A DNA stretch of 64,000 nt from Delphinapterus leucas (Eukaryota; Chordata; Mammalia; Artiodactyla; Monodontidae), in NCBI RefSeq assembly GCF_002288925.2, contig NW_022098049.1, positions 8,305,350 to 8,369,349 of the forward strand, read 5' to 3'. Below the pieces are notes generated by a model, which did no database searches, was not told where the DNA came from, and saw only the letters and a list, made by a program, of their open reading frames with translations. Positions within the stretch are counted from its first letter, which is position 1. Every line of letters begins with the position of its first letter. This document shows, piece by piece, positions 45,897 through 57,379 of the stretch. Made by a program: the position numbers and the translations under genes.

Positions 45897-45934
45897 GAAT
45901 GAGAGAGAGAGAGAGACAGAGAGAGAGATAGAGT
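45897..45934. repeat. (GA)n microsatellite
   Basis: A GA dinucleotide run with single CA and TA breaks; purine-rich sequence continues up to 45982. Confidence 0.9.
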
Positions 45935-45982
45935 GAGGCCGGGTGAGGAAGAGAGGGAATAAGAAGGATAAGAAGGAGGAGG

Positions 45983-46070
45983 GGGCTTCCCTGGTGGCGC
46001 AATGGTTGAGAGTGCGCCTGCCGATGCGGGGGACGCGGGCTCGTGCCCCGGTCCGGAAAGATCCCACATG
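45983..46070 (+). mobile_element. CHR SINE lacking its 3' half and tail
   Basis: Only the tRNA-related head is present: 'gggcttccctggtggcgcaa', 'gcctgccgatgcgggggacg', 'ggtccggaaagatcccacatg'. It stops abruptly at 46070 with no A-tail, and I find no TSD around it. CpG content is high. Confidence 0.9.
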
Positions 46071-46394
46071 AAGATTCTGTTCTGAATCTGCTTCTTTTTG
46101 GAACAACTCCAGTGTTTCACTTATACAAACAGATAAAACAATAAAGCTATTTCCATTTCAGAAAGAAAAATCTCCTATACGTATTTGGTCCTTTGTGAAT
46201 TGGGATTTCAGTGTTATAGAAGCCTGGAGATTAGGTACAACTAGCAAAGCTACTTGAAATGAAACAAATGCTGAATGAGGTTCTCAAAAACCCCAGTTTA
46301 TTAAATCAGTGTTCATGTCTACCTGTGTCCAGGTGTGATTTCTGATTGACCTTGGTCTCTGTTACAACAGTGTTTCATGTGTACAGCTTCTTCA
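46071..46394. other. unassigned sequence
   Basis: No gene or repeat is recognised. Confidence 0.5.
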
Positions 46395-46570
46395 GTTTAC
46401 AAGGTCCTTTTCCTTATCTCTTCTTTCAACACAAACACCTCTGAATAAGGAGGAAGGCCAGGAATTGTTTGTTTTGTTTCCATATTTAGGTCAAGGAAGT
46501 GAGATTCAGAGAGGTTAAGTGACTTGTCAAGTCACACACTAAGTCGAATGATGGAATGCTGAGGAGCGTT
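46395..46570 (-). mobile_element. MIR SINE
   Basis: 'aggtcaaggaagtgagattcagagaggttaagtgacttg' and 'aagtcacacactaagtcg' are a good MIR reverse complement; the left part is decayed. Confidence 0.65.
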
Positions 46571-46659
46571 GAGAGAGGGTCAGTAAAGGCTCATAACTAC
46601 TGTCTTTGTAATTTGTTTTATTTTCTCAGACTTCCCCCCGGTAGAATTATATACTCCCT

Positions 46660-46805
46660 CCTCTAATAAATATTGCACATACCTGTCAACCTAATATAGC
46701 GTTTGTTTACATGTGTCTTCTTGAGGGAAGACAGCATTTCAATTCCATAGTGCTTATCTCGATATCTGGCATGCAGCAAGTTCTCAACAAATGTTTATTG
46801 AATTA
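46660..46805 (+). mobile_element. L2 3' terminus
   Basis: 'cttcttgagggaagacagcatt', 'gatatctggcatgcagcaag' and 'ttctcaacaaatgtttattgaatt' match the L2 end. Confidence 0.75.
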
Positions 46806-46862
46806 ATATATGTCTTGTATCCTGGAGGCCTTCAATGCAAAAGCAATTATGAAAAAGAAGTG

Positions 46863-48172
46863 CAGGCTATACTTCAGAGATATTATGAGTTTGATTCCAA
46901 ACCACCATAATAAAGCAAATACCACAATAAAGCAAGCCACACAGTTTTTTGTTTTCCCAATGCATATACACCACACATAGTCTATTAAGTATGAAATAGC
47001 ATTATGGCTAAAAATATATATACTTAATTGAAAATACTTTATTGTTAAAAAGTGCTGTCATCTGAGCCTTTAGCAGGTTGTAATCCTTTTGCTGGTGGAG
47101 GGTTTTGCCTCAGTGTTGATGGCTACTGATTGCTCAGGATGGGGGTTGCTGAAGTTGGGATGGCGGTGGCAGTTTTTTAAAATAAGACAACAATGAAATT
47201 TGCCGCATCTCTTCGCAAACTTGACTCTGTTCACGAATGATTTCTCTGTAGCATACAGTGCTCCTTGATAGGATTTTACCTATGGTAGATCTTCTTGCAA
47301 AATTAAAGTCGATCCTCTCAAACCTTGCTACTGCTTTACTAACTAAGTTCATGTAATATTCTAAATCCTTTGTTGTCATTTCAACACTCTTCACAGCATT
47401 TTCACCAGGAATAGATTTCATCTCAAGAAACCACGTTCTTTGCCTACTCATAAGAAATAACTCCTCATCCACTCAAGTTTTATCCTGAGATTGCAGCAAT
47501 TCAGCTCCACTTCTAATTCTAGTTCTAATTCTAGTTCTCTTGCTGTTTCCACCACATCTGCAGCTCCTTCCTCCCCTGAAGTCTTAAACCCCTCAAAATC
47601 ATCTATGAGGGTTGGAATCAACTTCTTCTAAACTCCTGTCAATATTAGTGTTTTGACTTCCTCTTCCCAAGAATCACAAATGTTCTTAATGGCATCTAAG
47701 ATGGTGAATCCTTTCCAGAAGGTTTCAATTTACTCTGTCCAAATCCACCAGAGGAATCTTTGTAGCCATTGCCTTATGAAATGTATTTCTTCAATAATAA
47801 GACTTGAAAGTCAAAATAACTCATTGATCTATGGGCTGTAGACTTTTCAGAATGGTAAATGAGCATTGGATTGAACTTAGTCACCAGCTGCTTTAGCCCC
47901 TAACAAGAGGGAAAGCCTCTTTGAACATATGAAGCCATACATTGACTTTTCCTCTCTAGCTATGAAAGTTCTAGATGACATCTTCATCCAATGTGAGGCT
48001 GCTTCATCTACACTGAAAATCTGTTGCTTAGCGTAGCCATCTTCATCAATTACCTTCACTAGATCTTCTGGATAACTTGCTGCAGCTTCTACATCAGCAC
48101 TTGCTGCTTCACCTTGCAGTTTTCTGTTATGGAGACGGCTTCTTTCCTTAAAACTCATGAACCAACTTCTGC
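46863..48172 (-). mobile_element. Tigger1 DNA transposon, partial
   Basis: A TcMar-Tigger element starting at its terminal repeat, 'caggctatacttcagagata', and running through the transposase gene in reverse. It ends at 48172 inside the gene, so the opposite terminus and the N-terminal DNA-binding coding region are missing. At about 47838-47852, 'ttgatctatgggctg' passes straight to 'cttttcagaatggtaaatgag'; several hundred bases of the family are absent there. The duplicated TA target is not visible at the remaining end. Confidence 0.9.
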
Positions 48173-48200
48173 TGTAAGTGATAGAGATGGGACATAATCC
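47134..48200 (-). pseudogene. Tigger1 (pogo-like) transposase remnant
   Basis: Two conserved blocks survive. The upstream block, about 48172 to 47880, encodes [26 protein letters not shown] and QQIFSVDEA; the Asp of VDE corresponds to the first residue of the DDD/DDE catalytic triad. Read onward, ARAEEKS-type and LLLGA words follow. The downstream block, 47472 to 47134, encodes the C-terminal part with MTTKDLEYY, FERIDFNF and LLSYFKKLP. Between the blocks the coding sequence is frameshifted and lacks the segment with the second catalytic Asp. The N-terminal helix-turn-helix/CENP-B-type binding region is also gone, so no functional transposase can be made. Genes such as JRK and TIGD are related family members, but this copy is an ordinary dead transposon. 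Confidence 0.88.
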
Positions 48201-48329
48201 AGGACTGTTTGGCTTCAGAGCAGGGGTTCTCTGAATAGTATTGATCATGGAGCTGATGTTGGCGATGGCAGGGAAAATCATGTTACCTCTCTGGTAATAC
48301 GGCTCTTCATGCAGAGAGGGTCTCAGAGA

Positions 48330-48460
48330 AAATGAGCCGGTTGTTTTCAGCTTCCTTCCATAGACGAGAAAGTCAAGTTACACAGTCAGAAGTCATAAAA
48401 CCAGCGGAGGTAGAGATCATGCTAGAACTCAAATCTCTCCTTGCATCCTTAGACCTTCTT
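48330..48460 (-). mobile_element. MIR SINE fragment
   Basis: 'catagacgagaaagtcaagttacacagtcagaagtc' and 'gctagaactcaaatctc' follow the MIR reverse complement. An A-run at 48530-48544 follows, not obviously part of a mobile element. Confidence 0.45.
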
Positions 48461-48759
48461 CTACAGCTTTCCTCTCAGAAGGATATGTCTGTGTCACACA
48501 GCCACTTGGATTGCTGGTCTGTTCATTCAAAAAAAAAAAAAAAAGGAAAAAAGACATAAGCTGGCTAAGACTTAGGAGTTATGAACTAGGGGCTATGATT
48601 TCTAATCATTCACTGTTTGGTCTTAGGTCCCCCTTCCCTCCTTTCCTGGTGTGCTCTGGGGAATAGACTGAACAATTCCCACAGTGCCTTTCAGAACTAA
48701 TATTATATTCTAAGTTTAGCTGAGTAAATATAGTTTGCTGAGAAAGAGTCTACAGCTTT
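48461..48759. other. unassigned sequence
   Basis: Apart from the A-run at 48530-48544, nothing is recognised. Confidence 0.5.
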
Positions 48760-50775
48760 GGATGGCAAAGAGCTTTATGACAGGAGATTTGAGGGAATTA
48801 AGAAGTCAGCTGAGCATCATGGAGTGGGCCATGAATAGAAGAACACTGGCAGATCCTTTGAGACACTGTAAGTAGACCAGAAGCAGATTAAAGTTCTTCT
48901 AAAAGGATGTCAGCAAAAAAAGCAGTGGATGCTCCTAGAGCCTCTAAGGGACCTCCCTAAAGGTTTATAGGTAAGAGAAACAGTGCCAGATCCTAGAAGA
49001 TGGAGAACTACTCTAGAGCAATTACTGTGCAAGAAAAATAGTGGAAGAGGGCCACATCAATACAATGAAGCAATGCTAGAGAACACTAAAATCAGGTGGA
49101 GACCTTCGTTCACCTGGAGTTATCAGTTATGAGGAACACATGAGACTTAGGGGAAACCCTCATGGTCTTTGCTGAACCTCCATCCCGGTAATGGTGATAG
49201 AACTTCAGGTTTGGAGGTGCTGTATTTTTCAGTTTATAACAGACTGGAACCACCACTTCACAACTTTGCCATCACTTGTTTGACGTGGGGGGTTACAGAA
49301 CCTGAGAATGAATCTAATACAGAGGAAAGTTGGAGCAAAAATCAAGCAAGACTTACAGCATTATTTGAGGTCCTAGATCTAGCCATTCCTAAAGGCATAC
49401 TTCATCTTACAAGGGCTCCTCAATACCCCTAACTTCTTTTATGACCTAAGCCTTTGGGGTTAGTTGTCCTTCATTTGCAATCAGAAGAGTCCTAGTGCCT
49501 AGTATAAACTCACGATTTTATGTAAGTAGATATCCATACTTGTGTATATTGAAGAAGCCCCCAAAATTGTACTGCATAGTAATGAGCACTGTATTGCCAA
49601 GATCTTGATTTCTAAACACCATCATTCAATAAAGAGCCAGAGGTCCTTGCAGAAATGGCTTATTCCAGGTCTGAGACAGGAAAAGTACAAGGCAAGCCTG
49701 TGATATCTTGCGTCAGAAAGCAAGAAAGAACTCAAAGATCAGAGGACCGTGTCCAAAGAACACAGGGACAGAGGGAAGAGGCTCCCACTGGCCAATTTTT
49801 GGAAGTTTAAGCATCAAAAAGAATAATGACTATAACTGATTGTAGTCATTAAATTTTTTAAAAGCCCATAAATCTATAATGACGACAAAGAGAGAGAGAG
49901 AGGAAAACAAAAGGGAAAGAACTCTTCTATATGGAAGGATATCAGTTTGAATATGTAGAAGGAATTGCAGAATTAGGAAAAAACAGTCATTTTCATTGAT
50001 TTAGACACCGAATCAGAATTTACCAACAGAAGCCAAAACCATTACATGGAAAGTTGGAGGGAAACCAGATATTCCAAGATGCCAAAAGACTCCTGCTTTC
50101 AGAGTCTTCCCAAGAGCAGAAGGAAATGTTTACCATCTTAAACATTGACCACCATCTTAACCAAATGGTCACACTTTGCCTCACTAACAGCAAGAAAACC
50201 CAACATTATTTTTCTCCTTTTGTGATATAAATATCCTTGTCAAAAATGTTTATCTTGAATCTCATCAAGCCTTTTATAACTAATGCTCAATTTACAGAAA
50301 ACGTAGGAGGCAGAAAAAACGATGTTTAGTGATGCTAGATGGAAACACTTTGATAAACACAGATGTGTAATATTCTCCAAGATCACTGGCATGGACTCTT
50401 CCATAAGGCAATATTAATTGGGAAAAAAAAAGAGAAAAAGAGAAGGTTGGTAGGTTTGTTTTAGATCAAAGAGATGGAAGAAATGTAATAACCAGTAGAG
50501 ACACATACAACCTGATAGAGTATTGATGAAAATAAATTAAAAAGCTATAGAAAGATTCTGAGGACAATTGAGGAATTATGAATAAGAGCTGTCTATTAGA
50601 TGGCAATTATGAAATAATAGTTTATTTCTGTGGTAGCATATGGCTTTATAGAAGAGTGCCTTTTATTCTTATTAGAGGCAAGCTGAAGTGCTCTGAGAGG
50701 AAAGGTCATGATATCTGCTGCATACTTACATACGGATCAGGAAAATATACATATACGTGAAAACAGAGAGAGAGA
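48760..50775 (+). mobile_element. old L1 (L1ME-like) 3' UTR region
   Basis: The part from about 49640 is well supported by ordered 3' UTR words: 'gaaatggcttattccaggtctgagacagg', 'ctcccactggccaattttt', 'catcaaaaagaataatgact', 'gccaaaagactcctgctttc', 'gtttgttttagatcaaagagatg', 'ttgaggaattatgaataagagctg', 'ggaaaggtcatgatatctgc'. The left part (48760-49600) is probably the same element but is less certain. A short-lived frame at 49169-49432 is not recognisable. Confidence 0.6.
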
Positions 50776-52109
50776 AGAACCATGATGAAATCTTAACAAT
50801 TGTTGACAATTGTTGGAAGATATACAAGTGTTCATTTGTGCCAGTCCTGGTGTTGGCAAGCTTTCTCTGTAAAAGGTAAATACTACCTTGTAGGTAGTAT
50901 TTAAAGGTAAATACTACCCTTTACATGAAAGAGTGAATACAGTAAATAATAGACATTTTTCTGCTTTGGGGGTCCATAGATCTCTGCCTCAGCTCCTGAG
51001 AGCTGCCCTTGTAGTGCCAAAGCAACTGTAGACAACACGAAGAGAAGTGGGCATGGTTGGATTTAGCCCTCAGACGTAGTTTGCCAATCCTTGTGTTACT
51101 CTAACTTTGTATGTGGTTGTAAATTCTCATCATATAAAGTTAGGAGAAAAAAGGAAGTCCTGATGTCCATATCATAATACTCATCAAGTTTGAAGTTTGC
51201 AATACACACAATAGAATAGTGATGGACGGTGGTTGGGAGGAAGGTACCTTGTGATCTCTGCTAAGGGCCTTGAGCTTTGGGTGTAGGTAAAGGAGAACCA
51301 GTGAGAACATTCTCTACTCTCCTTTCAACTGCTTGTTTTCAGAGCTTGAGCTCCAAATGACGGTGTTTTCACATTTGATTCTTTCCGATTTTCCTTGGCT
51401 TCTTTATCTGTTATCGTTATTTCCTACTTGCCTCCAGATGCTTCTTATATTATGGAATAAGACTCAGAAGTACCCAGACTTTCTCAAGTCTCTGCCTTTC
51501 TTGATTTCCCCACTTAGTGACTGTGTAAAACGAAAGGAAAAGCTTTGACAATATGTGAACTGGTTGTAGGAGATTACTTCACTCCTAAAGACCTTATCTC
51601 AATGTTTCCTCCTTCAGCAAGACTTAACTACTTTGGCAGCTGGGGACTTTGGGACTTCCTCCTGCCTGATGTGAACCACAAATAGACATGGAGCTATTAA
51701 GGGAGTTCATTGGTTTGGAAGAGAGCACTCCAAGGTCTCAGATAAATGGACAGGAAGTGCTGGAATTCTCTCCCTTCAGGATCAATCAACTCTTAGGTAG
51801 CATCTTATCCAAGTAAGCATGGCAAAGAGAGTTTGAGGTTCTTCTGTTTAGTAAAGATGCTGTTTTCAAAGATCTCCACGCACCTCTGCTTTGGGCAATG
51901 ACTTCACGCGTGCTCTCTCTGGAGTAAGACAGTCTTATCCGACAGATAGCCTCTTGGAAAGAGTCAGTTGGTCTCATCTGGCAATTAGGCTGAAGATAAG
52001 CTGTTCATCTCTTTTGTATTTGCAGATAAAGTCATGCTTCTCTTTCAAGGGGTTAACTCTTCAGGTAGATGACCTTTCTGACAACACGGCTTTGGCATTG
52101 GCACTGGAC
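50776..52109. other. unassigned, with a local inverted/direct repeat
   Basis: No gene or repeat family is recognised; small frames at 51333-51548 and 51786-52127 are not identifiable. A palindrome lies at 50877-50903. Confidence 0.5.
50872..50918. repeat. hairpin with 11-base arms plus a direct copy
   Basis: Arms taaatactacc (50877-50887) and ggtagtattta (50893-50903) are perfect around a 5-base loop. A further direct copy, aaaggtaaatactacc, follows at about 50903-50918. Confidence 0.9.
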
Positions 52110-52270
52110 TGGAAATTGAGAGACTAGAGATCTATCCATGGCTAAACAGCTTACCATTCGCTGACCTTGGTAAGTCACTACTCTTTCCTGAGCTGAGATT
52201 ATTTCAGTAGGATCATGGGGGTAGACCTGATGACTTCCAGTTCACACCTACCTAGTACCAGTCTATTGAC
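52110..52270 (+). mobile_element. MIR-like remnant
   Basis: 'tggactggaaattgagagact' and 'cgctgaccttggtaagtcactactctttcctgagc' resemble the MIR core; the ends are lost. Confidence 0.45.
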
Positions 52271-52414
52271 ATGTCTAGTTTTTGGTTTGTTTTGTTTTCT
52301 ACTCATGAAGCTAATTTTTTGTATCTCAAATAAGAATCAATTGCAGAGGACGAGTTTAACTGTTAATGCAACCGTGCAGTTTAACACATGAGGAAAAATG
52401 GTGACTAAAGTGAA

Positions 52415-52449
52415 TACACACACACACACACACGCACACACGCACAAAC
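52415..52449. repeat. (CA)n microsatellite
   Basis: A CA dinucleotide run with CG breaks near its right end. Confidence 0.93.
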
Positions 52450-52589
52450 ATGCCCCTGAAGGGTTTGGAAATAATACCTTCTGACAATAAATATGTCAGA
52501 ACTTGAGCACAGATTTTATTAAATTGTTGTGCCATTGTTGTATTCAACCAAGTAAAAAGATAGAAGGAAAACTAACATGATTTCTTATT

Positions 52590-52805
52590 TAACCTGTGGC
52601 ACGTCTATCAAAATTTTTACCCTGTTGTATAATGCATGCATTTTATTGTGAGCAATCTTTGTGTGTTGCTTTTGTTCTTCTTGTTTGTCTCTCTTATTAA
52701 ACTTTAAGCTGAACAAAGGTAGGGAATCTCTCAGACACCGCTGTATCTTCAGTGTCCGGTCAGTTTACAGTACATGTGCTCAATAACTGTTCAATTAGAT
52801 GAAGT
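52590..52805 (+). mobile_element. L2 3' end
   Basis: 'gtttgtctctcttattaaactttaagctgaacaaaggtaggg' and 'catgtgctcaataactgttcaatt' match the L2 terminus. Confidence 0.7.
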
Positions 52806-52829
52806 TGAATTAAATCAACGTCTTCAGGG

Positions 52830-52965
52830 ATTCTTGGAGTTTGCCATTTACAAATAAAGAAAGTGAGAATCAATTATTAGAAAGAGACGCAGCTAGGATC
52901 TGAAGCTAAAAGTTCCTGATTCTAGTCTGCTTTCATTCCACTAAACCATTTTCTCTTGTAAGGTT
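52830..52965 (-). mobile_element. MIR SINE fragment
   Basis: 'atttacaaataaagaaagtgag', 'gacgcagctaggatctgaagc' and 'ctttcattccactaaaccatt' match the MIR reverse complement. Confidence 0.6.
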
Positions 52966-52990
52966 ATTATTTAGTGTAGCCAAGTTAGTG

Positions 52991-53156
52991 AATTTGAAGG
53001 ACTTTATTTATTTATTTATTTATTTTTATTTTGGGGGGCACGTGGCATGTGGGATCTTAGTTCCCCTACCAGGGATCGAACCCATGCCTGCTGCATTGGA
53101 AATGCAGAGTCCTAACCACTGGACTGCCAGGGAAGTTCCCAATTTGAGGGACTTTA
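52991..53156 (-). mobile_element. tRNA-derived SINE, short form, with (TTTA)n tail
   Basis: (TTTA)n tail, 'ggcacgtggcatgtgggatc', B-box region in reverse complement (gggatcgaaccc) and head 'ctgccagggaagttccc'. The 16-base TSD aatttgaaggacttta (52991-53006) / aatttgagggacttta (53141-53156) has one difference. Confidence 0.93.
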
Positions 53157-53866
53157 AATTGCACACAGAAAATCCCTCATTTGCCCCAATTGCTCCCACC
53201 AGGAAGCGCATTTCAAACACTTGCTTATATCAGCAATTCTACCATGATGTCATAATTTCATCCTGTGAGTTTAAGGCTTTGATCGCTTTAATGCTAATAA
53301 CTTTGGGGCATCTCACAAGTAAATTATCAGACATTCTTTTATTTAAATGAAACCCCTTATTTCAGCAGCACATGCCTCTTTTCTTTGAAGTGTTTAAATA
53401 CCAATCGCTATGGAGAAACAGATGGGGGAATGAAAATCAGGAATAAGAAGAAATTAAGAAATGGAGAACAACCTGACACAGTTCTCACAGTGACAGCACT
53501 TTCGTCTCCCTCTTAGCACCCTTCTCCTGGTGTCACTGGTATGCAAGTCATTAGCTGGTAAAGCTAAGCACCCCACCAAGGGTGAGCATTACTTCACTCT
53601 TCAAGACAGAAAACTTGTCACCACCTAAAGGAAATCAACCTCTGATGGGAACAAAAGAATTGCTGTTTTGGGAGTTGAGGTTCTGCCCAGCAAGCCCCAA
53701 GTCACCTTTTAAAAAAAATTGTGGATATGAGCTCATTGGAGTTACATATACAAATGCTTATGTGTAATTAAATTATTTAAGACAAAAGGAAATTGTTTTT
53801 CCCCAGGGGAAAACATTTATGTAAAGATATACTTCTCATTAGGCTCATTTGATTTTTAAAATTATT
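53157..53866. other. unassigned sequence
   Basis: No gene or repeat is recognised. Confidence 0.5.
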
Positions 53867-54040
53867 CCTTTTTTCTCATTTTTTTACATTGAAGTATAGT
53901 TGATTTACAATGTTGTGTGCTAATTTTTGCTGTACAGCAAAGTGACTCCGTTGTGTGTATATATATATAAGTATACACACACACACATTCTTTTTTATAG
54001 TCTTTTCCATTATGATTTATCCCAGGAGATTGGATATAGT
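53867..54040 (-). mobile_element. short 5'-truncated L1 3' end
   Basis: 'gaagtatagttgatttacaa', 'gctgtacagcaaagtgactc', an internal TA/CA patch, then 'tttccattatgatttatcc' and 'ggagattggatatagt'. No TSD is resolved. Confidence 0.8.
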
Positions 54041-54269
54041 GAAAGGGAATGGAAAACACTTTATAATTCTGTAAACATAATATTCTATGACTCAATGATT
54101 CCATTTTATACTGGGAATATTTGTAGTCAAAATATAGAAATCTATTTTTTAGAAGAGTTGTTGCCAAATGAAATGGATTCACCATGTGGGGTAGAGATTT
54201 TAGCATTCCTAGAGGTGTTCAATCATAAACTAGATCATTATTTGGCAAATAGATCATAGAGGTCATTCA

Positions 54270-54430
54270 GTGGTTCTCAAAGTGTGATCCCTGGTTCATA
54301 GACTTGAGAATCGCCTAGGGTGTTTGTTAAAAAGTAATAATTAAAACCTCTGGTGATACTGTTCAGAAATGTGTATTTTAAATAATTTAACAGGGAAATT
54401 CTGATGTAGTCTAAAATCTGAGAACTCTTG
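54270..54430 (+). mobile_element. MER20-like hAT-Charlie remnant
   Basis: 'cagtggttctcaaagtgtgatccc' starts it and 'ctaaaatctgagaactct' ends it, with 'gtgtttgttaaaaa' and 'gggaaattctgatgtag' between. It is more decayed than the copy at 40988. Confidence 0.65.
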
Positions 54431-54606
54431 GTGAAGGGAATTGAATATGATGATAATTCATCCGATTTTAGGCCATATTTCCCTTCTTCTTTTATGTTTT
54501 CCTTCAAATAATTCTGTTCTTTTGAAAGAAGTAAGGGTGGAGTGTTACCTCAACTAAGGCCCCTTAAAAAGTTAAAGAACTACCATAGAACCTAGAAATA
54601 CATAGA

Positions 54607-54837
54607 CAGTTGACCCTTGAACAATGAAGAGGTTAGGGGTGCTGACCCTCCACGCAGTTGAAAATATAACTTTACAGTCAACCCTCTGTATCCACAGTTC
54701 TGCATCTGTGAATTCAACCAGCCAAGGATCATGCAGTACCTACTGTGATAGGTACTTCATACTTTTTTTTATAAACAAAAAGAATCCACGTATAAGTGGA
54801 TCATGCAGTTCAAACCTCTGTTGTCCAGGGTCAACTA
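54607..54837 (+). mobile_element. Tigger-derived MITE with terminal inverted repeats
   Basis: Left end cagttgacccttgaacaa (54607-54624) pairs with the right end ttgtccagggtcaacta (54821-54837). TA-containing flanks agree with Tc1/mariner target duplication. Internal words 'gaggttaggggtgctgaccc' and 'ccacgtataagtgga' belong to the same family (MER44/Tigger7-like by memory). No coding capacity. Confidence 0.8.
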
Positions 54838-54851
54838 TATACGTGTATATA

Positions 54852-55369
54852 TTCAAAAGAATTGAGAGGAGGGATTCAAACAGATATCTGTACACCAATG
54901 TTCATAGCACCATTATTCACAAAGGCAAAGGTGGAAAAACCCAAGTGATGATCAACGAATTAATGGGTAAACAAATTGTGTTACATGCAGACTATGGAAT
55001 ATTATTCATTCATAAACCGGAATGGAAATTTTATATAGGCTGCAACACAGATGAAACTTGAGAACATATGCTAGGTGAAATAAGCCAGACACAAAAGGCC
55101 AAATACTACAGGACTCCGCTTATATGAGGTGCCTAGAATAGGCAAACCCAGAGAGACAGAAGAGTAGAATAGAGGTTACCAGGGGCTGGAAGGAGTGAAG
55201 AATGTGGAGTTATTATTTAATGAGTTTGGGATGATGAAAACCTTTGGGTGTGGGTAGTGGTGATGATTTTACAATATTGTGAATGTACTTAATACTACTA
55301 AACCATACACTTACAAATGGTTAAAGTGATAAATATTATGCTATATATATTTTACCACAATAAAAAAAA
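54852..55369 (+). mobile_element. 5'-truncated L1 (L1MA/L1MB-like), ORF2 end plus 3' UTR
   Basis: Ordered words: 'cagatatctgtacaccaatgttcatagcacc', 'ctatggaatattattcattc', 'tgaaataagccagacacaaaaggcc', 'gttaccaggggctgg', 'cttacaaatggttaaagtg', then the end 'ttttaccacaataaaaaaaa'. The ORF2 C-terminal coding part has stops and is a pseudogene fragment. Confidence 0.9.
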
Positions 55370-56159
55370 GGGGGAGAAAATACCTTAGGAGAAAAATGCC
55401 ATTATTAGCCTACCGTCGGATGCTACGCCCACTCCTTGGCTGGGGATAGGTGTTGCAGGGTGGGGATTAGGGCAGGGGAGCAAAGTACAGCCTGACTGTG
55501 GATCCCATTTGGACTGCCACACTGGGGAAGGATTATTGCCCCGAAGAAAACTCAGGAGGGGGTATAGGAAGCTGAAGCAAATGATGTTCACTGCAGAGGT
55601 ATCTGAAGGGACATGAATTCTCTATATCCACAAACCATTAATCTCTCAAATTCTCATCGGTATAACAAAAGAATGATTTGTCTGGCTCCAGCAAACGTAA
55701 TTTGTAACGGCTGCTCTAAAGATTTCTTTCATTCCTAGCAATTTAACACACATCTCAAGCAATTCACTTAAGCATCAAAGACTTCTTACAGGAGGGATCA
55801 AAATGGTTGTCCCAAACAGGAGTGATTTATGAATAATCATACTTGAATTTGTTTATTTGAAGCAGATAATATCCAGTACCTGTCAGACCTCACAACACCT
55901 CTCATGTCTTATACTTCACCCAACTCACTCATTAGTGGTAACTGTCTGGTCCATGTAGATATTTAAATTGAAACCCTGGGCTTATGGTGAGTTGGCAAGT
56001 ATGTGTGAGAAAGACTATATTGGCTTAATCAGCTTTGATTCCAAAAGAAGGGTAATGTGACCACTCTAGCTCCAGATAACCTGATGGGTTGAACACACCT
56101 GCAGGCAAGTCTGCATCTTCAAAGCATTGGAGGAGAGAGTGAGGCAGGCAGAAAGATGT
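55370..56159. other. unassigned sequence
   Basis: No gene or repeat is recognised. Confidence 0.5.
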
Positions 56160-56390
56160 CCCAAGGACCATTCCCTGCACTGACTCTCTTTCTGTAACAC
56201 TCTTCCAGATCTTCTTTTAGCTTTTATATATTATATATTTATTTGTTTACTGTCTGTTTCCTCATGTACCATGTGCCTGGAATGAGGAAAAGAGCTTTGT
56301 TTAGTTCACCGCTTTACTTAAAGCACCTAATACAGTGTGGTCACATTTTACTAGCAGAAAGTAGGCAGACTATACATATTAGGTGAAAGA
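56160..56390 (+). mobile_element. L2 3' end fragment
   Basis: 'tttatttgtttactgtctgtttcc' and 'cacctaatacagtgtggtcacat' follow the L2 end in decayed form. Confidence 0.5.
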
Positions 56391-56499
56391 ATAAATGCAA
56401 ATTCATATTCTTAAAGGTCAACTTTCTTAAGTTCCTCCAGCCCTCCCTCTCTCACAAAAATAAAAAATATGCCTGAGTCAGAGGTTGTCGTATAGCAAT

Positions 56500-56650
56500 A
56501 CCTACTACCTTCTATCCTAGGAAATATGCAGATGCTATAATAAAAGATACTATGTTTGTTCATTTGCTTGTCTTCTCACCGGATTCTCAACTCCTCAAAA
56601 ATAGGGACTGTGCAAACCATTCATTGAACAGTTATGGAATGAATGAAATA
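56500..56650 (+). mobile_element. L2 3' terminus
   Basis: 'ctcaactcctcaaaaatagggactgtg' and 'cattgaacagttatggaatgaatgaa' resemble the L2 end; a second short L2 close to the first. Confidence 0.55.
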
Positions 56651-57379
56651 AAGCATGATTTGGGAAGTGAAATTTAACCAAGAGTAAACACTAGCAAGTG
56701 AACTTAAGGTAGAATGTAACGCTTTTCTTCTCTTACTATCAGTGGAATTCAAGACAGTATATTTGTTCTGATTTGTTTTCCTAGTTATTTAAGCTCCTTG
56801 CTTCTGGCAGAGACTATCTAGATTAAAAGATAAAGGTTGAGATAAAGGTGGATTGTAGAAGGCTAAAAATATCTGTTATTGTCTTTTGAACAGTGTCAGT
56901 ATAGTAGGATCTAAATTAATCCTGGATTACTAATATTTCATGGTAAATCATATGAGAGACAAATCAAAGGCCATAGTAAAATTTTTTATCTTTATAAACT
57001 AGCTCCCAAGGTTCAAGTAAGTTCAAGAATGTATGAATACAAAAATCTGAACACATTTTAGAAAACTATACATTGAGAAAGTTAATTTTTGTTAATTGTC
57101 ACAATAATAAATTTAGAATTTAGAAAACATGGCTAATAAATATATGTATTTTTCTATATGTACATATCACCATATACTTATATGTGTATATATGTGTACA
57201 TTAATATTTTGTGTATTTAATTTTACACATGGTATTTTCTGCCATTTAATTATTCTTTAAAATTTCAATAGCTGTTTATTATTTCAATAGTTGGATCATT
57301 CACTTATTCAATCCCTTATTGTAGAGCACTTATGTACTGATTGCAAAAAATGGCAACACTTCTCTGTAACCCTGCAATG
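56651..57379. other. unassigned AT-rich sequence
   Basis: Bases 57130-57230 are rich in TA, TG and TTA words. No gene or repeat is named. Confidence 0.5.

Noticed and set aside
54672..54742. A second set of Tigger/MER2-like terminal words inside the MITE at 54607-54837, suggesting a nested transposon
   Set aside because: As I recall, both word sets occur together in the consensus of this MITE family, so nesting is not needed to explain it.
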